The notes: generated from the letters alone by a model not told the origin. 64,000 nucleotides of DNA from Phytopythium helicoides (GCA_024867545.1 JANFNE010000076.1:82501-146500); one strand, 5' to 3'. Shown: positions 9,164 to 18,962, counted from the first letter of the stretch. Made by a program: numbers and translations.

Positions 9164-9479
9164 CGTCGCTGGAGACGCTACCGCGACGAAGGCCATGGGC
9201 TGCCTTGTCGTGACTTGGAGTCTTGCTGAGCAAGCGCTCCATCTTGCCCTCGTTCTCAAGGCGAACAAAGGCTCGCCAAGAGTCTGCCTTGGCTGTGATA
9301 GGTTGGTCCGGATCATCGCGGTTGTTGATCCGACGCCAACGGAAGAACCGCTCCTTATAGTACTCTGTGTCTCCCACCCGACGGCGGATGGAAGTCACAT
9401 CGAAGAGTTCTGGAGCCCGGCGCTGATGCTTGCGCACTGCGGGTTCTTCGAGAGATGCTTGGTCACTTGATCGCTTCAT
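8445..9479 (-). CDS. Antisense accessory ORF of gypsy B: chromodomain-like plus coiled-coil protein
   Basis: The 344-residue frame starts at a true ATG (9479-9477, MKRSSDQASLEE). Residues about 25-85 look like a chromodomain: FDVTSIRRRVG, then EYYKERFFRWRR (the place of the YLVKWKGY strand), then ADSWRAF (the place of TWEP). A Ser/Pro-rich linker follows. From about residue 185 to the end there is a long heptad-patterned coiled coil (EALEVRDAVLADR, LEDQLKEQES, FEQVQAELERLQK, LRHQMEQLHDRM). The last 240 codons overlap the pol linker and chromodomain on the opposite strand in a shifted phase; the chromodomain-like part (about 9220-9405) lies downstream of the pol stop and is not shared. It would be expressed from an antisense promoter near the 3' LTR. 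A chance frame is possible, but its organised composition argues for a real protein. Confidence 0.6.
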   Translation of the reverse strand: MKRSSDQASLEEPAVRKHQRRAPELFDVTSIRRRVGDTEYYKERFFRWRRINNRDDPDQPITAKADSWRAFVRLENEGKMERLLSKTPSHDKAAHGLRRGSVSSDATSLPRSCGPRREYQTQGSVSVPTCPNSVGSRATELDRSVDESTASSHESVGPRDQQSTPRSIDALPDDRSEEVGLNAKTIERLWKWKSAHRAQIEALEVRDAVLADRCDSLEDQLKEQESILDSLSDGPAQRSALESRFEQRFEQVQAELERLQKTQKAREAFHERLLRSVEEAGTALEVLRKEYQSRLLALEAVKEESFDVLQRLYAEKMLQDDELKTLRHQMEQLHDRMDHSRKAH

Positions 9480-9531
9480 AGCGGTTTCGAAAGTGAGTCA
9501 AGCACCCCAAAGAGAGCGAGTGGTCGCTACT

Positions 9532-9546
9532 TTAAGGGGGGGATGA
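9532..9546 (+). other. Gypsy B polypurine tract
   Basis: AAGGGGGGGATGA directly precedes the 3' LTR at 9547. A purine run at this place primes plus-strand DNA synthesis in LTR elements. Confidence 0.75.
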
Positions 9547-10138
9547 TGTAATGGGCCCCATGTCCATTACATGACACAATCTGGTCACAGATTGGTGTCT
9601 GTGGCAGCAGACTGGTGTGAGACACACTCACGGGAGCAATCAATGATTGCGACCGCACGGAATGCTCTCGAAGCATTCTCGAGTGCTCTCTGCACACGTG
9701 TCTCTGTGCATGAAGATGGTTCCTGCTGGATTTCTCTCTAGTGACGAAGCCGACGTGTCATTGTGGGTACATGTTCGTGGTTTCAACCAATCACAACGTG
9801 CCACGTGGCGAGAGAGAGGTTCTTTGTTGAAGAACCCGAAGCTCAAGTTCAAGTTCAAGTTGGAGAACATTCTCCTGGTCCAAGCTTCAAGTTCAACCTG
9901 ATTCAACCCAAGGTTTTATATTGCATTTGTAGGTTGATTGCATTTAACCCCATAGGACCCTAGTGGTTTTATGCTCGTAGGATTCAGGAACCATAAGCTT
10001 TTCAATTCAGTTGCAAATTTGCCGCCTTCAACTCAAGTCTCCCTCCTCCTCCCTCCAAGTCGGGAGAGACCAAGTCTTCCTCAAGCGCAAGCGTGTGTGC
10101 CGTGTTTTGGGGACTGTCGTGGACAGCGCCCCATTACA
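9547..10138 (+). repeat. Gypsy B 3' LTR
   Basis: It is 592 bp and ends CCCATTACA, a perfect inverted match to the TGTAATGGG start. The target duplication CCACA follows at 10139-10143. Confidence 0.93.
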
Positions 10139-10163
10139 CCACAGCTCGATCGCTCCCGCGCGC

Positions 10164-13138
10164 ATGGCTTCTGGTGGCCCTCCGCCGCAGCGCGCTCAGG
10201 ACGAGGTGCGCCATGGGGTGTTCTACCCGCGCGCAACGTGGTTCCGTCGTCTGACGCTTCGTTGTTGCTCTACAGCCTCCTGAGCGGCTAACACTGGCCG
10301 AATACTCGGGCCGGTTGCTCGCGCAGCCGGGCGGCGTCGGCGCAGATTCCGCCGACGTCGGGCGCGCGATGACCTCGTTCCCTGGGGCTCGGCGCCCCGA
10401 CTCCGTCATCTCTTCCGCGCTCTTCCACCACGTGGTTGAGCGCGCTGAAGCGCAGGTCGCCCCGGTAATTGGGGCGGCGCTAGCCCATTCCTGCCGTGAT
10501 GTCCTCACGGTCAGCCAGGCGAACGCCTGCTTAGGCTCGACAGATTTCCGCAGCCTGTACCGGGTTGTGAAGGACGCCTTCAAGCCCGGTGAGGTCACGT
10601 CGCTTGCTGACATTGACCGGATGGAGACCAGCGAGCTGAAAAAGCTCGTTGGTGACCTGCGGGAGCAGTCGGCGGTCCAGCAGCGCCGGATTTCCGCCCT
10701 CGAAGTCCAGCTGAAGACCGCGGACTCCGACAACAAGCTGCTCTCCGCCAAGGTGGTGTCGCTCAACAGTAAGCTGACGGCCTCTCGAGCCTCCGAAGCA
10801 ACTTCCGCTGCTCAGTGTGAGCACTTCTCGAGGCTGTCGGAGTCACACGAGAGACTGCACACTCGTTACCAGGCCGAGTTGGACGCGCAACAGGCCACCA
10901 TCGCGACTCTCGGCCAGCAGCTCCGCAATGTACAAGAGTATGCGGCTCGGAAAGCGGCAGAATGCATCCAGCTTCAGCTCGCTGCTGCAAATGGTGACTC
11001 GCACAAGCTCCGGCTGGCGGAATCCCAGCTCCAACGTGCTCGAGTCAAGCTGGCAAGCGTTCGACGACCTGTTATACCGCTTCCCCAAGGCAACCGACCC
11101 AGCGGAACTCGCGGTAAGTTGTCTTTCGTTGCTGATTTCATGAATTCCGCTGGGCTGGTTCTCACTTGTAGCTTTACAGCTCCATCCGCACCTGCGCCAT
11201 CGGATCCGTCCCCGGCCGATGAGCATTCCTCGGGCTGCTCGGCCACTGAGAGCTATCCTTCGGACAGCGATGACCAGATTCCTCGTCCATCACGCAGTTC
11301 CGCCAGACAGAAGCGTCTCGTTGGCGGCCGAGTGCGTTCTGCCGCCAGTCGTAAGTCGACCGACGCAAGTTCAGCGGCCGATAAGCAACCAATTTCTCGG
11401 TCAACCAAGTCTCGTGCCGCTTCTGAAGCCTCCGCTGGTTCCTCTAGTGAAGATGTACGTATTTCTGTTGCTGAATCCTGCCTGAAGTGCCTCGTTTCAC
11501 CTTGCGGCGTTGATTCCTTCACAGATTCCGGTTGGGAAACTCAGCGGAAAACCTCCTGCGGCTCGCAACAAGTCATCTACCCGTTCTCCAGTGGAAAACT
11601 CGCCTGGAGAAGGCAATTCCGCTGGTGATATCGGTGGTTCTGCACAAATCTCTGCCCGAGCGCCGGCTGAAAAGCGGACTACAGCGTCCAATGCTTCGAC
11701 TTCTGCGGCTAGCAAGAGCTCGGTTGCTAATTCTGCTGTTGCAAGCAGTCCCCGCACAGGTTCTGCCGGTGCTGCTGGCCCTCGTCGCAAGTCTCATGAC
11801 GATGCGATTCGGATCGCGCAGCTTGAGCTGGCGGATACACAGTCGTCTGCTCCTTCTCAACCAGCGAGTACTCCCAAGAAGACCTCCGCTGCTAAAGGCA
11901 AGAAGAAGCGTGCGGCGCCAGCGGAAATGCCAAGTTCACCGGCTGCTCGCAAGAAGTCTCGCGCTTCTTCAGCTTCCTCCGTTGGCAATGAGGTCGTGCA
12001 GACTCCTCCTACTGCTCCGGTGGTTTCCGCCAAGAAGAAAGGGAAGGCTCCAGCGAAGAGCAAGACCTCTGACACGCCAAGCTCGTCAAGTCGCCAGCGG
12101 AAAACTTCCACCGCCACCTCAAAGAGCTCTTCTACTACGGGGAGAGCACCGGCTGGTGCTTCCCAAGCTTCCGCTAGTCCGCACGTGGTGTCTGCTTCTA
12201 CTGGTGGTACTGGTTCAGCTCCCGGTGCCACTGCACCAGCGACCGTGATGCTTTCTAGTGGAGATACACTGGTGACCGCGGGCTTTGAGGTGGCCGATCG
12301 GCCTACGCTTAATCTTTGGCCCAAACCCCAGCCAGCTGACAAGAGGACTCTCACAGGTGATGCCATCATCACTGTGTTGCGTGGGCTGAACTTCCGTACC
12401 ACTGCTGGCAGGCACTACTGGAACGACGTGCGTCTGTATCGGACCTTCGAAGAGGAGAACGACACCGCCACTTTGGCTTCAGTTGTGCCAATTTCCGCCA
12501 GTTCGTTCTAGTCGTTCCTTTCAGCCAAGCCATGCGAAGCGCTCCAAGCTCTGCAGCTTCTGCACCCACTGTTCTTCAATACTACTCAGACTGATCTCGA
12601 GACGCTTGCTCGACAGTGGCATCGGCTACGGAATCAAGAATTCCAAGCATTCTGGGAACGAGATTTCTGGATTCCACAGGCTGCGGTCGCCAAGTATCTC
12701 CGCCAGCATCCCAATCCCCAGCTGGCGAGTAAATGGAGGGCGTACGTCAGCCAGCGGAAAGCTCGGGCTGACTCGCTCCGTTTCCACTACGGACGGTTCT
12801 TGTACGAGGCGCACTCCTTGCTGGCGGAAGAAAAGTTGGATCTTCGTGCTTTGGTTGATCCTTCTCTTCCCTTCTACAGCGCGTCTCCGCTGTTGTGGAC
12901 CCCGAAATCGACGGACTGGTTGGCGGAACTGCACGACAAGTACGTGGACGATCCATTCCGCTGCTCCTGGATGACCGCGCGGAATATCCATCCCTTCCAG
13001 ACTGTTTTCCGCCCAGCTGTGGGCTTGAGCCACGCGCCTAATCTTCTCGCTTTGCCTACCGTTGGGCGACCGGGACCTGCTCCTCGACCATCCTCCCGAG
13101 GTGCTGCCGGCGGTGATGGAGTCACCGCTGAGATTTGA
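10164..13138 (+). CDS. Antisense accessory gene of gypsy A, spliced, with one in-frame TAG
   Basis: It runs opposite to gag-pol, tail to tail with pol (90 bp apart). The model 10164-10205, 10276-11113, 11180-11454, 11525-13138 removes three introns of 70, 66 and 70 nt with GT-AG ends (donors GTGCGC, GTAAGT, GTACGT; acceptors CTACAG, TTACAG, TCACAG). It joins one frame of 923 codons. The only defect is a TAG at 12509-12511; reading continues cleanly to a TGA at 13136-13138. The protein has a folded-looking N-terminus (LTLAEYSGRLLAQPGG), a long coiled coil (about residues 120-280, KKLVGDLREQSAVQQRRISALE), a Ser/Ala/Lys-rich disordered middle with basic patches (KGKKKRAAP) and a C-terminal region (about 12250-13090) that is also found in gypsy C. 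No known family is recognised. Start and first intron are the least certain parts. Confidence 0.68.
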
Positions 13139-13228
13139 AGGTCGTTTCTTCGTTTCCGCTCGTGCGTCGTAGGATGAGTTAATGCATATGCAGGTTAATA
13201 CATTTGGTGGTGCATCTTCTTTCGCTTG

Positions 13229-16200
13229 TTATTCTTCATCTGCAACTTGCACCACCTGGAGTCGGTTGTCTCGCTTCCGCTGGAGGAGGTAGTCGTACAA
13301 GACACCTCCACACGCTAAATTCGAAAGCGGTTCCCACGTTGGGTCCTCGTACCCCTTCCATTTGACCAAGAATTCGCGATGTTGGCGACCGCTTCGGGTC
13401 GACATCGGCAGCCGATCGTCCAGAATTGCTTCAACTTCAAATTCTCCATCTCTACGAGCTCGTTCCCAACTGTCTTCAGGTAGCAACTCCTCATCAAAGT
13501 CAAGTCGGCCAGTTTCAGCCAGTCCATCTATCAGCGGAACGGTGGGTCTCTCTGGATAGTCTCGGTACAATTTCAGCCGGCTAATGTGAACGACCGGGTG
13601 AAACCTATACCCGCTCTTGTTCGGGAGCTCCAACTCGAAAGCAAACGCATCCACCCGCCGCAGAATTTTGAAAGGACCATGCCACAAGTGGGCCAGCTTC
13701 TTGACCAAACCTGGTCGAACTCTCGCCATATACAGCCACACCAGCCGACCTTCTGCGAAAGCAGAGTGATCCGGCTCGCCGTTTTCCGCCGGAATTTCAG
13801 CCTCGGTGAGCTGTGCATTGTGCACTTCCGCTCGCCGTGCTTTCTCTTTGGCTTGGTACTGTTTGGCTAAGATCAGTGCTACTCCGTGCTGTCGACATAT
13901 CTCTCGCCTCCATTTCGCTGCATCTGATTGATCACCTCGGCCTTTGAACAGAGATAGCATCGCACCAATTGTGTTCTTGGGATCCCAGCCATGCACCAAG
14001 AAGAATGGTGTGTCCTTCCGAGTTGCGTCCATCGACGTGTTGATTGCAAACACCACCTTCTCAGCAATATCATCCCAGTCTCGCTGTAGCGGATCTTCCG
14101 CATAGATGCGAACCGTTTTGATCACTGATTGCACAGATCGTTCTTGCTGTCCGTTCGCTTGCGGTCGATAGCTCAGCGTTGCTCGAGCCTGCGCCCCCAG
14201 CATGTCTCTAAAGTGGCTGAAAACCTCGCCAATGAATCTTCCATCTCTGTCTGACCGAATCATGCTTGGGGCTCCGAACTGAAGGAACACTTTCTCCTCA
14301 AATGCCTTCGCTACAGCTAACGCCCCTGAGTCTCTCATAGGCTTAGCGATTACATATCCTGTGAATGAACATTGGAAGAGCAGAAGAGAAGTGTTTCCGC
14401 GGCTGGTTTCAGGCAGCGGAATCACAAAATCCATCGACACGAGCTGGAACGGTCGTTCCGCTAGGATGTTGCCAGGGGAATAGCCACTCAACTGTGGTGT
14501 TCCTTTGCTTGAGCTGCAATCAGCGCACCCTCTCACGTGATCAACGACATCTCGGTATAACCCCACCCAATAATACTCCTGTCGAACGCGATGGTACGTT
14601 CGAGTGATTCCTTGGTGTCCGCCTTCATAGCTCTCATGACACGTCTGAAGGATTTCAGGTATCAGGGTAGTCGGGACAACGAGTTTCAGCTCGGGCGTAG
14701 GGTCTTCCTCTACTGACCATTTCCTCCCTTTGTCAAGGTAATGTAGCAACTGTTTGTCATCCACGACAAATCTGTCGGCCAGTTTTGAGCAGTCTTTCGC
14801 TTCACGATAGCTCAGCTCGCTGATGTTGCCCAGCAGGTATTTCTTGAGCAGATTCCACCTTGATTCCTCATCTTGTGCTGCTGCAATGCGTTTCAGTCGC
14901 TCGTCTAGCGCATGCCGCAGTGTTTCCGCTGACTCTGCCGGCGTCAAGCTGTTGTGCTGCTCTTCTGCTGGTTGCTCCTGAGGGTCAGACCTGCTTCCTT
15001 CTTGCTCGTCTGGTGCTTCCGCTGGCGGCGGATGACTCTTTGACACTTCCTTTGCCTTTACCACCGGCTTGGGCGGTGCCTTCTCGACAGATTCACTATA
15101 CTGGTGGTTCCGTCCATCATTTCCGCTGATCCGTGATTTGCTCCTAGTCACTGCCGCGACGCTTCCAGACGGTTGTTCGACTTCCGCCGGTCCGTCTCGT
15201 TGCTGAGGTTGTGCCACCACGTCCTCCGCTGGTAGTTCAGCTCCATTGGGCTTCTCGGCATGCTCTTCCGCTACCACTTCATCGCCTTCGTCAGCGTATA
15301 ACTCCTTATGCGCACTATTGAGTGCTTTCAGTCCATCTTTTCGCTGCTCACTGACGATTTCCCACCCGGTCTGCGTAGTTAGCGCTTCAGTAGCCAGCGA
15401 GTCTGCCGCTGAATTGAACGAGCGAGCTACATGTCGATAGCGTACTCGTTTTAGCTGCGCTACTAGCAGTTTGTGCTCTTGCAGGTGGATTTTGAGCGAG
15501 TCTTTGTGGCAAGCGATGACACCCATGGCCTGCTGGATTGCCAGCCGTGAGTCACCCACGATGACGAGCTCCTGGATTCCTCTTGATACGCACTCTTTGA
15601 CTCCTCGGTTCATGCCGATATACTCTGCTTCGTTCACAGTTGCGCCGTCGAGGTGAGCGGAAGCAGCAAATTCAATCTCCCACTCGGGCAGTTTCCAGAT
15701 GATCCAGGACGACGCCCCTGTTCCGCCACTCTTCTCAGGCTTTGCCGACCCGTCGAACGTCAGCACGTATCCATCGTACGACCGTGGAAGTCGAGCATAC
15801 ATCAGCTGCGGGTCAATAGGAACAGGTGTGGCCGAACTCTTAGGCGGAGCAAATTCCGCTAGCGATTCTTCCAGCGATATGAACGGTGTAATCGATGCAT
15901 GGACCAGCTGAACGAACTTGGTGTCTTTCTCCTTCACCCGCTTGACCGTCAGGCTCCACGGGGACAACATCACTGCAAACTGGACTGTTCGTCCAAAGAG
16001 ATTCTTCGACTTGTACACCCATTCCAGCGTGGAGAATCGCGTGTACACCGTGATCGGTCGTCCAGCGAGCTGTCCGTAGCAGACTTTCAGCACCCGAAGC
16101 AGTGCTAGCACCTCCCTTTCCGCTGGGTGGTATCTCGTCTCTGCGTCATTCAACACGCGACCACAGAACCGCACGGGGTGTAAAACCCCATCGTGCATCT

Positions 16201-17431
16201 GCATAACAGTTCCGCTGAGCGCCCAATTGTTCGCAAACACCATTATATGGACGTCCAGGTCTGGTTGGAAGTGCTTCAGCACGGGTGCGGCGGCAGCTTT
16301 TGCCTTGAGCATTTCGAAAGCCGCTCGGGCTGGTCCCAGTCGCTCTTCTGACAGGAAATCCTCGTCATTCAGCTGGTAGAGTGCCGCTCCGTAGACTGCC
16401 AAGTCCTGGATGAACCGGTTGTAGTAGTTCAACGCCCCCAGGAATGCTTGAACGCCCCTTTTTGTGGAGGGGAATGGCAGGTCTTTCAGCTGTCCCAGCT
16501 TCTTCTTGTCGGCGGACAGACCATTTCCGCTGACCTTGTGTGACAGGAAGTCGACTTCGTTCTTGCAGAATAAGCTCTTGGTGAAGCTCACACTGATCCT
16601 GCACTCTTCGAACCTGGCAAGTAGCATCTCTAAAATGTCCAGACACTCTTCCGCTGTCTGCGCGCCGAAACAAATGTCGTCCACGAATGATCTTCTACCA
16701 AACACTGGTACCAACACCGAGTCTTCAGGAGCTCCTTCGCTGAAAATGTCGTTAGCTACTCCGCTCACTGGCTCGTTTCCTTCAGCGGAGTTTTCCGCTT
16801 GAGCAACTCGTTGCGCTCGTTCGGCCCAGCCTTCCTCTGGCTTTACAAAGCCCCACAGTGCATTATCAATCATCCGTTGGTATATCATCGGCGCATTCTT
16901 CAGCCCGAATGGCATCCGCAGCCATTCGAAGTGTCCGAGGGGACAGACAAACGCCGATATCAGTCTCGCACGTGCAGACATGACGATAGCCCAGAATCCG
17001 CTCGCTGCATCTAGCGAGCAGAACCACAAATAGCTGTGCAACTCCGTGAGTAGGTCGTCCACGAGTGGCATAGCATACTCCAGGATCTTTGTGATTGCAT
17101 TGACCATCTTGTAGTCGATGCACAACCTGATGTCTACCTTGTTCTTCTTCATGACGATCACAATAGGAGATGCCCACTCGCTACTTGAGAACGCGATTAG
17201 CCCAGCACTCAGCAATCCTTTCAGCAGTTCATACAACTTCTTCATGTGCTTCAGCGGAATCCTGCGTGACTTCTGCTTGATCGGAGCATGATCCCCCACA
17301 TCGATATCGCACACCACACCATAAGCTGGCGGTGGAAGCGCATTTCCGCTGGAAATTAAGATTGCTTTGTGCTTCTCAAGACAGCTTACCAACCGCGCTT
17401 GTTGCTCTGTGGTTAGCTCAACATTGACCAC
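13229..17431 (-). CDS. pol: Gypsy A Pol (RT, two RNase H domains, integrase, chromodomain)
   Basis: About 1400 residues. The frame opens without an ATG, and its upstream end overlaps the protease frame by roughly 30 nt in the -1 phase, so a frameshift fusion is likely although no canonical heptamer is seen. Domains: RT with FCSLDAASGFWAI, MPFGLKNAPMIYQR and catalytic FVDD, with an extra acidic stretch of about 50 residues between the last two; a Ty3-type RNase H whose first catalytic Asp appears replaced (VFANNWAL); a second, complete type-I RNase H (LTFDGSAK, NEAEYIG, VGDSRLA, AADSLA); a Pro/Glu-rich linker; integrase with H-H-C-C (TCHESYEGGHQG...CADC) and D, D, E in SMDFVIPLP, RSDRDGRF and PQANGQQER; and a C-terminal chromodomain (REFLVKWKGYEDPTWEP). 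Dual RNase H gypsy elements are known from the plant Tat lineage and from oomycetes. No inactivating lesion was seen. Confidence 0.93.
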   Translation of the reverse strand: MVNVELTTEQQARLVSCLEKHKAILISSGNALPPPAYGVVCDIDVGDHAPIKQKSRRIPLKHMKKLYELLKGLLSAGLIAFSSSEWASPIVIVMKKNKVDIRLCIDYKMVNAITKILEYAMPLVDDLLTELHSYLWFCSLDAASGFWAIVMSARARLISAFVCPLGHFEWLRMPFGLKNAPMIYQRMIDNALWGFVKPEEGWAERAQRVAQAENSAEGNEPVSGVANDIFSEGAPEDSVLVPVFGRRSFVDDICFGAQTAEECLDILEMLLARFEECRISVSFTKSLFCKNEVDFLSHKVSGNGLSADKKKLGQLKDLPFPSTKRGVQAFLGALNYYNRFIQDLAVYGAALYQLNDEDFLSEERLGPARAAFEMLKAKAAAAPVLKHFQPDLDVHIMVFANNWALSGTVMQMHDGVLHPVRFCGRVLNDAETRYHPAEREVLALLRVLKVCYGQLAGRPITVYTRFSTLEWVYKSKNLFGRTVQFAVMLSPWSLTVKRVKEKDTKFVQLVHASITPFISLEESLAEFAPPKSSATPVPIDPQLMYARLPRSYDGYVLTFDGSAKPEKSGGTGASSWIIWKLPEWEIEFAASAHLDGATVNEAEYIGMNRGVKECVSRGIQELVIVGDSRLAIQQAMGVIACHKDSLKIHLQEHKLLVAQLKRVRYRHVARSFNSAADSLATEALTTQTGWEIVSEQRKDGLKALNSAHKELYADEGDEVVAEEHAEKPNGAELPAEDVVAQPQQRDGPAEVEQPSGSVAAVTRSKSRISGNDGRNHQYSESVEKAPPKPVVKAKEVSKSHPPPAEAPDEQEGSRSDPQEQPAEEQHNSLTPAESAETLRHALDERLKRIAAAQDEESRWNLLKKYLLGNISELSYREAKDCSKLADRFVVDDKQLLHYLDKGRKWSVEEDPTPELKLVVPTTLIPEILQTCHESYEGGHQGITRTYHRVRQEYYWVGLYRDVVDHVRGCADCSSSKGTPQLSGYSPGNILAERPFQLVSMDFVIPLPETSRGNTSLLLFQCSFTGYVIAKPMRDSGALAVAKAFEEKVFLQFGAPSMIRSDRDGRFIGEVFSHFRDMLGAQARATLSYRPQANGQQERSVQSVIKTVRIYAEDPLQRDWDDIAEKVVFAINTSMDATRKDTPFFLVHGWDPKNTIGAMLSLFKGRGDQSDAAKWRREICRQHGVALILAKQYQAKEKARRAEVHNAQLTEAEIPAENGEPDHSAFAEGRLVWLYMARVRPGLVKKLAHLWHGPFKILRRVDAFAFELELPNKSGYRFHPVVHISRLKLYRDYPERPTVPLIDGLAETGRLDFDEELLPEDSWERARRDGEFEVEAILDDRLPMSTRSGRQHREFLVKWKGYEDPTWEPLSNLACGGVLYDYLLQRKRDNRLQVVQVADEE

Positions 17432-17472
17432 ATTTTCCGCTGTGAAGTCCAGCTCGTTCTGTCCAGAGTTGT

Positions 17473-18822
17473 CTACCTCGGGGAGGAACGGGTGAACGTA
17501 TCACCTGGCTCTTTATCACAGGGCATTTCGTCGCCGGCTGCTGCAGCTGCAGATGCGTATGCCGATTCGAGCTCGCTGAGGCGGTCTTCCACTCGCCACC
17601 GCTCTCTCGCTTGGGCAGAGTCCGGTTCTTCCTCATCTTCCGCTGAAGACTCTGTTGCTCCGCCAGGTGAGCTCACGGCACAAGCAGCAACGCAGATCGG
17701 TTCCGCTGGATCTCGCAGCTCCGTCAGAGCGCTTCCAGTTTCCGCTGGAGCCGTTGGCCTTTCCAGAATCGCCTTTGGCCACGGATACTCGGGCTTTGGG
17801 ACGATTGGCGGCTGCTTAGCAAGCCATTGCTCGTAGATTTCCTTTTCCACATGATATAGCTGCTTGACTTTCGCAGCTGAATAAGCGAGCACCTGCCAAT
17901 CGACGTACTTCGGTGAGTGGACTCGAACGTATCCTTCTTGTTGGGGCATCCGCCCCCGCGGAATCCACACAGCCATTTCCGCCCGCAGTGGACAGCACAC
18001 TCCACTGTCGGTGACGTTCGTTAGCCTCACACTTTTCACCCGCCCTGACCTAGCGGAAATAACCGTAGGCACGAGCTTCTCCGTGCGCTTTACCCAAAGC
18101 TCATGAGTTGCCGTTCCAGGCTGATTCTTTGGTGCTCGGTAGTCTTTAAAGCCTCGTGGCTCAATAGTCAACAGCTCTGTCGGCACACACAGAACCTCTT
18201 CTCCTGTCTCGGGCTCTTCGGCTGCATTCGCCGATTTCACGAGCGGAATCACCACTTCATCCGGCAATTTCGCCTTCAGGTTGTACATGTCGAGCCGCAC
18301 ACCGGCTGGAATCATGAAGTCCGTCCCAAGGACCACATCCACTCCTGCGTTGTGATCCATCACCCACAGATCATACACGTACACCGTGTTCCATCCGAGG
18401 GTAATCTTTACCAGGACGCGTCCCCCAGCGACGCCGCTCTTATCGTTGATTCCTTGCACGGTGATGACCTTGTTCCTCCTCATTGCTTTAGACAAGTTGA
18501 GTCTTTCCGCTAGCTTTTTGCTGATCATGCTGACATTTGCTCCTGTATCTAGCAGGATCTTCATCCGTGTGTCGTCCACCGCGCCATTCACCAACGCTCT
18601 CATCCTGATCCGTTTGTCGAACCGCTTTGAGGCCCACCATCCTCGGCGTTCTCCGTCCTTCAGCTCAAGGACCCGCTCCATCTGGAGCATCTGTGCCGCG
18701 TCCGCGTCGTCCTCACTCATTTGACGGCTGGATGCAGCTTCATACCGATTGGTCGGGACTTCCGCTGTCGAATCCCACCACCTTACTCTCTTCCTTCTAA
18801 CATCTTGCTCACCGGTCTCCAT
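17473..18822 (-). CDS. pro: Gypsy A protease ORF
   Basis: The 449-residue frame starts at an ATG (18822-18820); an in-frame TGA lies three codons upstream, so it is truly separate from gag. The aspartic protease core is ILLDTGANVSMISKKLAERL with the later flap/hydrophobic part DVVLGTDFMIPAGVRLD. A long C-terminal extension (PRGRMPQQEGY, VDWQVLAYSAAK, then an acidic Ser/Glu-rich tail) has recognisable counterparts in decayed gypsy C, so it belongs to the family. It lies about 140 nt after the gag stop and slightly overlaps the pol frame. How ribosomes reach it is not visible; reinitiation or splicing are possibilities. Confidence 0.85.
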   Translation of the reverse strand: METGEQDVRRKRVRWWDSTAEVPTNRYEAASSRQMSEDDADAAQMLQMERVLELKDGERRGWWASKRFDKRIRMRALVNGAVDDTRMKILLDTGANVSMISKKLAERLNLSKAMRRNKVITVQGINDKSGVAGGRVLVKITLGWNTVYVYDLWVMDHNAGVDVVLGTDFMIPAGVRLDMYNLKAKLPDEVVIPLVKSANAAEEPETGEEVLCVPTELLTIEPRGFKDYRAPKNQPGTATHELWVKRTEKLVPTVISARSGRVKSVRLTNVTDSGVCCPLRAEMAVWIPRGRMPQQEGYVRVHSPKYVDWQVLAYSAAKVKQLYHVEKEIYEQWLAKQPPIVPKPEYPWPKAILERPTAPAETGSALTELRDPAEPICVAACAVSSPGGATESSAEDEEEPDSAQARERWRVEDRLSELESAYASAAAAAGDEMPCDKEPGDTFTRSSPR

Positions 18823-18962
18823 TTCTTCTCATCCCAATTCGTCTTCCGCTAGCAGCCATTCAGCCGAACCCACATAGGCGCAAATGTAATTCGCATCCAG
18901 CGTTGGTTCGGCTAACTGTGGCAGCCCGTTCGAGCCCAGCCCAGTTTCAGCTGGCGGGCCTG

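Larger units (their letters stand above)
2643..10138 (+). mobile_element. Ty3/gypsy chromovirus-like element B, apparently intact
   Basis: It has 592-bp LTRs (2643-3234, 9547-10138) and a CCACA target duplication (2638-2642, 10139-10143). Ends read TGTAATGGG...CCCATTACA. The gag and pol frames are uninterrupted and linked by a -1 frameshift site. By eye the LTRs differ at one base near the 3' end (CAATACA against CATTACA), so the insertion is recent and the element could be active. It sits inside element A, about 20 bp upstream of the ATG of A's antisense gene. Confidence 0.94.

Noticed and set aside
12482..12524. A fourth intron around the TAG in the element A antisense gene
   Set aside because: GT...TTTCAG would be 43 nt and would shift the frame, while reading straight through the TAG stays in frame and matches gypsy C; a point nonsense change is simpler.
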